A stretch of 16,631 nt of DNA, taken from assembly GCA_044356865.1 (NCBI GenBank), contig JBIKVN010000044.1, forward strand, positions 1-16,631, read 5' to 3'. The notes under the pieces are model-generated. The model did not search any database. It was not told the DNA's origin and saw only the letters and a list, made by a program, of their open reading frames with translations. The position numbers and the translations under genes are program-made. The stretch is from JBEIUL01 sp044356865. Lineage in GTDB: Bacteria > Planctomycetota > Phycisphaerae > Phycisphaerales > SM1A02. Positions 15,091 to 16,631 of the stretch are shown piece after piece. Within the stretch, counting starts at the first letter, position 1; every line of letters starts with the position of its first letter.

Positions 15091-16110
15091 ATGGGCACCG
15101 ACGGGGCCGATCAGGCGATTCGGGCGGCGCTCCGCGAGCTCGGCGCGTCGCTGCGGCAGGATCTCGAGGCGTCGGCCCTCGCCTGCGGCCCCTTCAGCCT
15201 GCTGAGGCTCATTGGCGAAGGCGGCGTCGCCGAGGTCTTCGCGGCGGCCCGCGAGGGCGACGAGGCGATCCGCTGGGCGGTCAAGGTCGTGAAGCCCGGG
15301 GCGGACGGCCGCGAGGTGGTGGCACGATTCGAGCGTGAGCGGGCGATCCTCGCCTCGCTCGACCATCCGGGCATCGTGCGGGCGCTCGAGTCGGGCGTGA
15401 CCGCCGACGGCCGGCCGTGGTTCGCGATGCCGCTCGTCGAAGGGCCGCCGATCACCGTCGCGGCCGATGTCGCGCGGCTCGATCTCGACGCCCGAAGACG
15501 GCTCTTCGTCCGCCTGCTCGAGCCGATCGCCGCCGCCCACGCCGCGAACGTGATACATCGCGATCTCAAGCCCGGCAACGTGCTGGCCGAGAGCGCCTCC
15601 GGCGAGCTTCTGCCCCGCGTCATCGATTTCGGCGTCGCCCGGTCCCTCGGGGCGAGCGGGCCCGGGCTGACCCCGACCGGCCACGCGCACCGGCTGGGCA
15701 CGCCCGACTACATGCCGCCCGAGCAGTGGGAGTTCGGCGTCGCGGCGTGCGACGCCCGAAGCGATGTCTTCGCCCTCGGCATCCTGCTCGGCGAACTCGT
15801 GGCCGGAACGCTGCCGCGCACCCATCGCGAGGACGCGGCCGAGGCCTCGACCGCACGATCGCGGTCACGGAGGCGAAGGAAGCCCGGCGCGGTGGTGGCG
15901 CCGTCGGCGGCGCTGGCCGCGCTGACGGCCCGGGACCGCTCGCTTGCCGACGAAATCGCCCGGCGTCGCGACGAGTCCGATGCCGAGTCGCTGGGACGGG
16001 CCGTGGCCCGTCGATTCGATGCCCTGGTCGCCCGAGCGACCGAGCCGGATCCGTCACGACGGTTCCGCGATGCCGCCGAGTTCGCCCGAGCGCTTCAGGC
16101 CGGACGGTGA
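15091..16110 (+). CDS. Soluble Hanks-type Ser/Thr protein kinase
   Basis: 339-residue cytoplasmic Ser/Thr kinase with no membrane segment or sensor domain. Conserved elements: Gly loop GEGGVA 42-47, where the usual third Gly is Ala47; Lys65 in AVK; helix-C Glu83; HRDLKPGN 156-163 (Asp158 catalytic); DFG 179-181; GTPDYMPPEQ 203-212; SDVFALG with Asp224. All catalytic residues are present, so activity is expected despite the altered loop. The C-lobe is shorter than in the first kinase and holds a basic insertion, R256-K264 (five Arg/Lys in a row within it). Residues 1-30 form a probable helix before the fold. It starts 4 bp after the sigma gene's stop without a clear ribosome site, so translation is probably coupled. 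It resembles the first kinase in the C-lobe end (xxRFxDAAEFARAL), suggesting a shared planctomycete kinase family. Its stop lies 7 bp from the stop of the opposing gene. Sigma factor or kinase 1 are its obvious candidate partners (inference). Confidence 0.92.
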   Translation: MGTDGADQAIRAALRELGASLRQDLEASALACGPFSLLRLIGEGGVAEVFAAAREGDEAIRWAVKVVKPGADGREVVARFERERAILASLDHPGIVRALESGVTADGRPWFAMPLVEGPPITVAADVARLDLDARRRLFVRLLEPIAAAHAANVIHRDLKPGNVLAESASGELLPRVIDFGVARSLGASGPGLTPTGHAHRLGTPDYMPPEQWEFGVAACDARSDVFALGILLGELVAGTLPRTHREDAAEASTARSRSRRRRKPGAVVAPSAALAALTARDRSLADEIARRRDESDAESLGRAVARRFDALVARATEPDPSRRFRDAAEFARALQAGR

Positions 16111-16117
16111 CTCAGCC

Positions 16118-16631
16118 TCACGGCCCCTCGAAGCTCCGCACGGTGCCGCCCGCCGGTGGGGTGTGCTTCGGGCCGCCGACGAGGATCGACGCCCCGCGGA
16201 ACGCCACCGCACGGCCGAAGTTCGAGGCGCTGGTTCCCGTGTTCGGCAGCGTCAGACGGTCGTAGGTCGCCCAGGCCGCGCCGTCGAAGGTCAGCACCGC
16301 GGCCGAGCCGCGCCCCGCGATGCCGTTCACGCTGTCGAGCGGCGAGCCTGCGACCAAGGCCAAGCCGTCCGCCCGCAGCGAGACGCTCGACCCGAAGTTC
16401 TCGCCCGCGGCACGGTCGGCCGGGGCCACTTCCACACCCGTCCACGCCGAGCCCGTGAAGCTCCACACCGTCACCGAGCCGCAGTCGGTGCCGCCACCGG
16501 GAATGTCCGCGATCGGCGCGCCCGCCGCCACGCGGGCTCCCGTCGCGTCGACCGACACGCTCCGACCGAGCGCCGCGCCCGCCAGCGCCGCCGGCGAGAT
16601 CACCCGCGTCACCGTCGAGACCGTGCCCGAA
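16118..16631 (-). repeat. Direct repeat, right copy (3' end of paralogous giant gene)
   Basis: Partner of 5240-5753. Both copies start with the TGA stop of a same-direction gene and extend into FG-GAP blades 4-7. Confidence 0.9.
16118..16631 (-). CDS. C-terminal fragment of a second giant FG-GAP protein, paralogue of the 5240-11722 product; 5' end outside window
   Basis: The last 171 or so codons of a same-direction gene entering from the right edge; no start codon is in the window. The visible part covers the end of FG-GAP blade 4 through blade 7 and aligns without gaps to the end of the 2160-residue protein: GAPIADIPGGGTDCGSVTVW, then NTGTSASNFGRAVAF and a final VRSFEGP against VRGFEGP. 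About 83% of residues are identical by hand count. Like its paralogue it has no C-terminal anchor or sorting motif. It should be a secreted, probably calcium-binding propeller protein, but how much of the rest of the mosaic it shares cannot be seen. Its stop is 7 bp from that of the soluble kinase gene, with no terminator hairpin between them. Confidence 0.9.
   Translation of the reverse strand, partial: SGTVSTVTRVISPAALAGAALGRSVSVDATGARVAAGAPIADIPGGGTDCGSVTVWSFTGSAWTGVEVAPADRAAGENFGSSVSLRADGLALVAGSPLDSVNGIAGRGSAAVLTFDGAAWATYDRLTLPNTGTSASNFGRAVAFRGASILVGGPKHTPPAGGTVRSFEGP

Noticed and set aside
16111..16117. Possible bidirectional terminator between the convergent gene ends
   Set aside because: Only 7 bp separate the stops and no inverted repeat or T-tract is visible there.

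Overview
The window is about 16.6 kb of very GC-rich DNA with three kinds of content: giant secreted repeat proteins, Hanks-type Ser/Thr kinases (one with a C-terminal TPR array), and a PF07638-type ECF sigma factor. LamG-like modules ending in the 'LEGYLAHxWGL..LPxxHP' signature, the Cys-Gly-Cys-Gly thrombospondin-3 style repeats and the kinase/PF07638 sigma pairing together point to a planctomycete (Planctomycetota, possibly a high-GC Phycisphaerae-like lineage). That placement is inference; no rRNA or marker gene is present.

Layout. (1) 1-5066, minus strand: the N-terminal 1688 residues of a secreted metzincin zinc protease followed by alternating BACON-like and LamG-like modules, running off the left edge just as a right-handed beta-helix domain seems to begin. 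(2) 5240-11722, minus strand: a 2160-residue secreted mosaic protein made of two duplicated super-units, (seven FTxAGG repeats + Ig-like domain) x2, then (Cys-rich TSP3-type repeats + seven FG-GAP blades) x2. It lies 173 bp upstream of the protease in the same direction. (3) 11938-16110, plus strand, divergent from (2): a tight three-gene cluster, membrane kinase with TPRs / ECF sigma factor / soluble kinase, with gaps of only 5 and 4 bp. (4) 16118-16631, minus strand: the C-terminal end of a third giant protein, a close paralogue of the end of (2), converging on the kinase cluster with a 7-bp gap and running off the right edge.

How they may work together. The kinase-sigma-kinase cluster is a plausible phospho-signalling device: an envelope-anchored kinase with a TPR scaffold and a cytoplasmic kinase, both made with one sigma factor. 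In that sigma factor the acidic DAED-like tetrad of region 2.2 is replaced by Thr-Pro-Thr-Ser. The flanking secreted proteins are natural candidate targets of the sigma factor, but nothing in the sequence proves this. The paralogous ends of (2) and (4) form a 514-bp direct repeat, 10,878 bp apart, bracketing the regulatory cluster and almost all of gene (2).

No tRNA, rRNA, CRISPR array, transposase or integrase was seen. Intergenic DNA is sparse, and the many other long open frames are GC-rich shadows.
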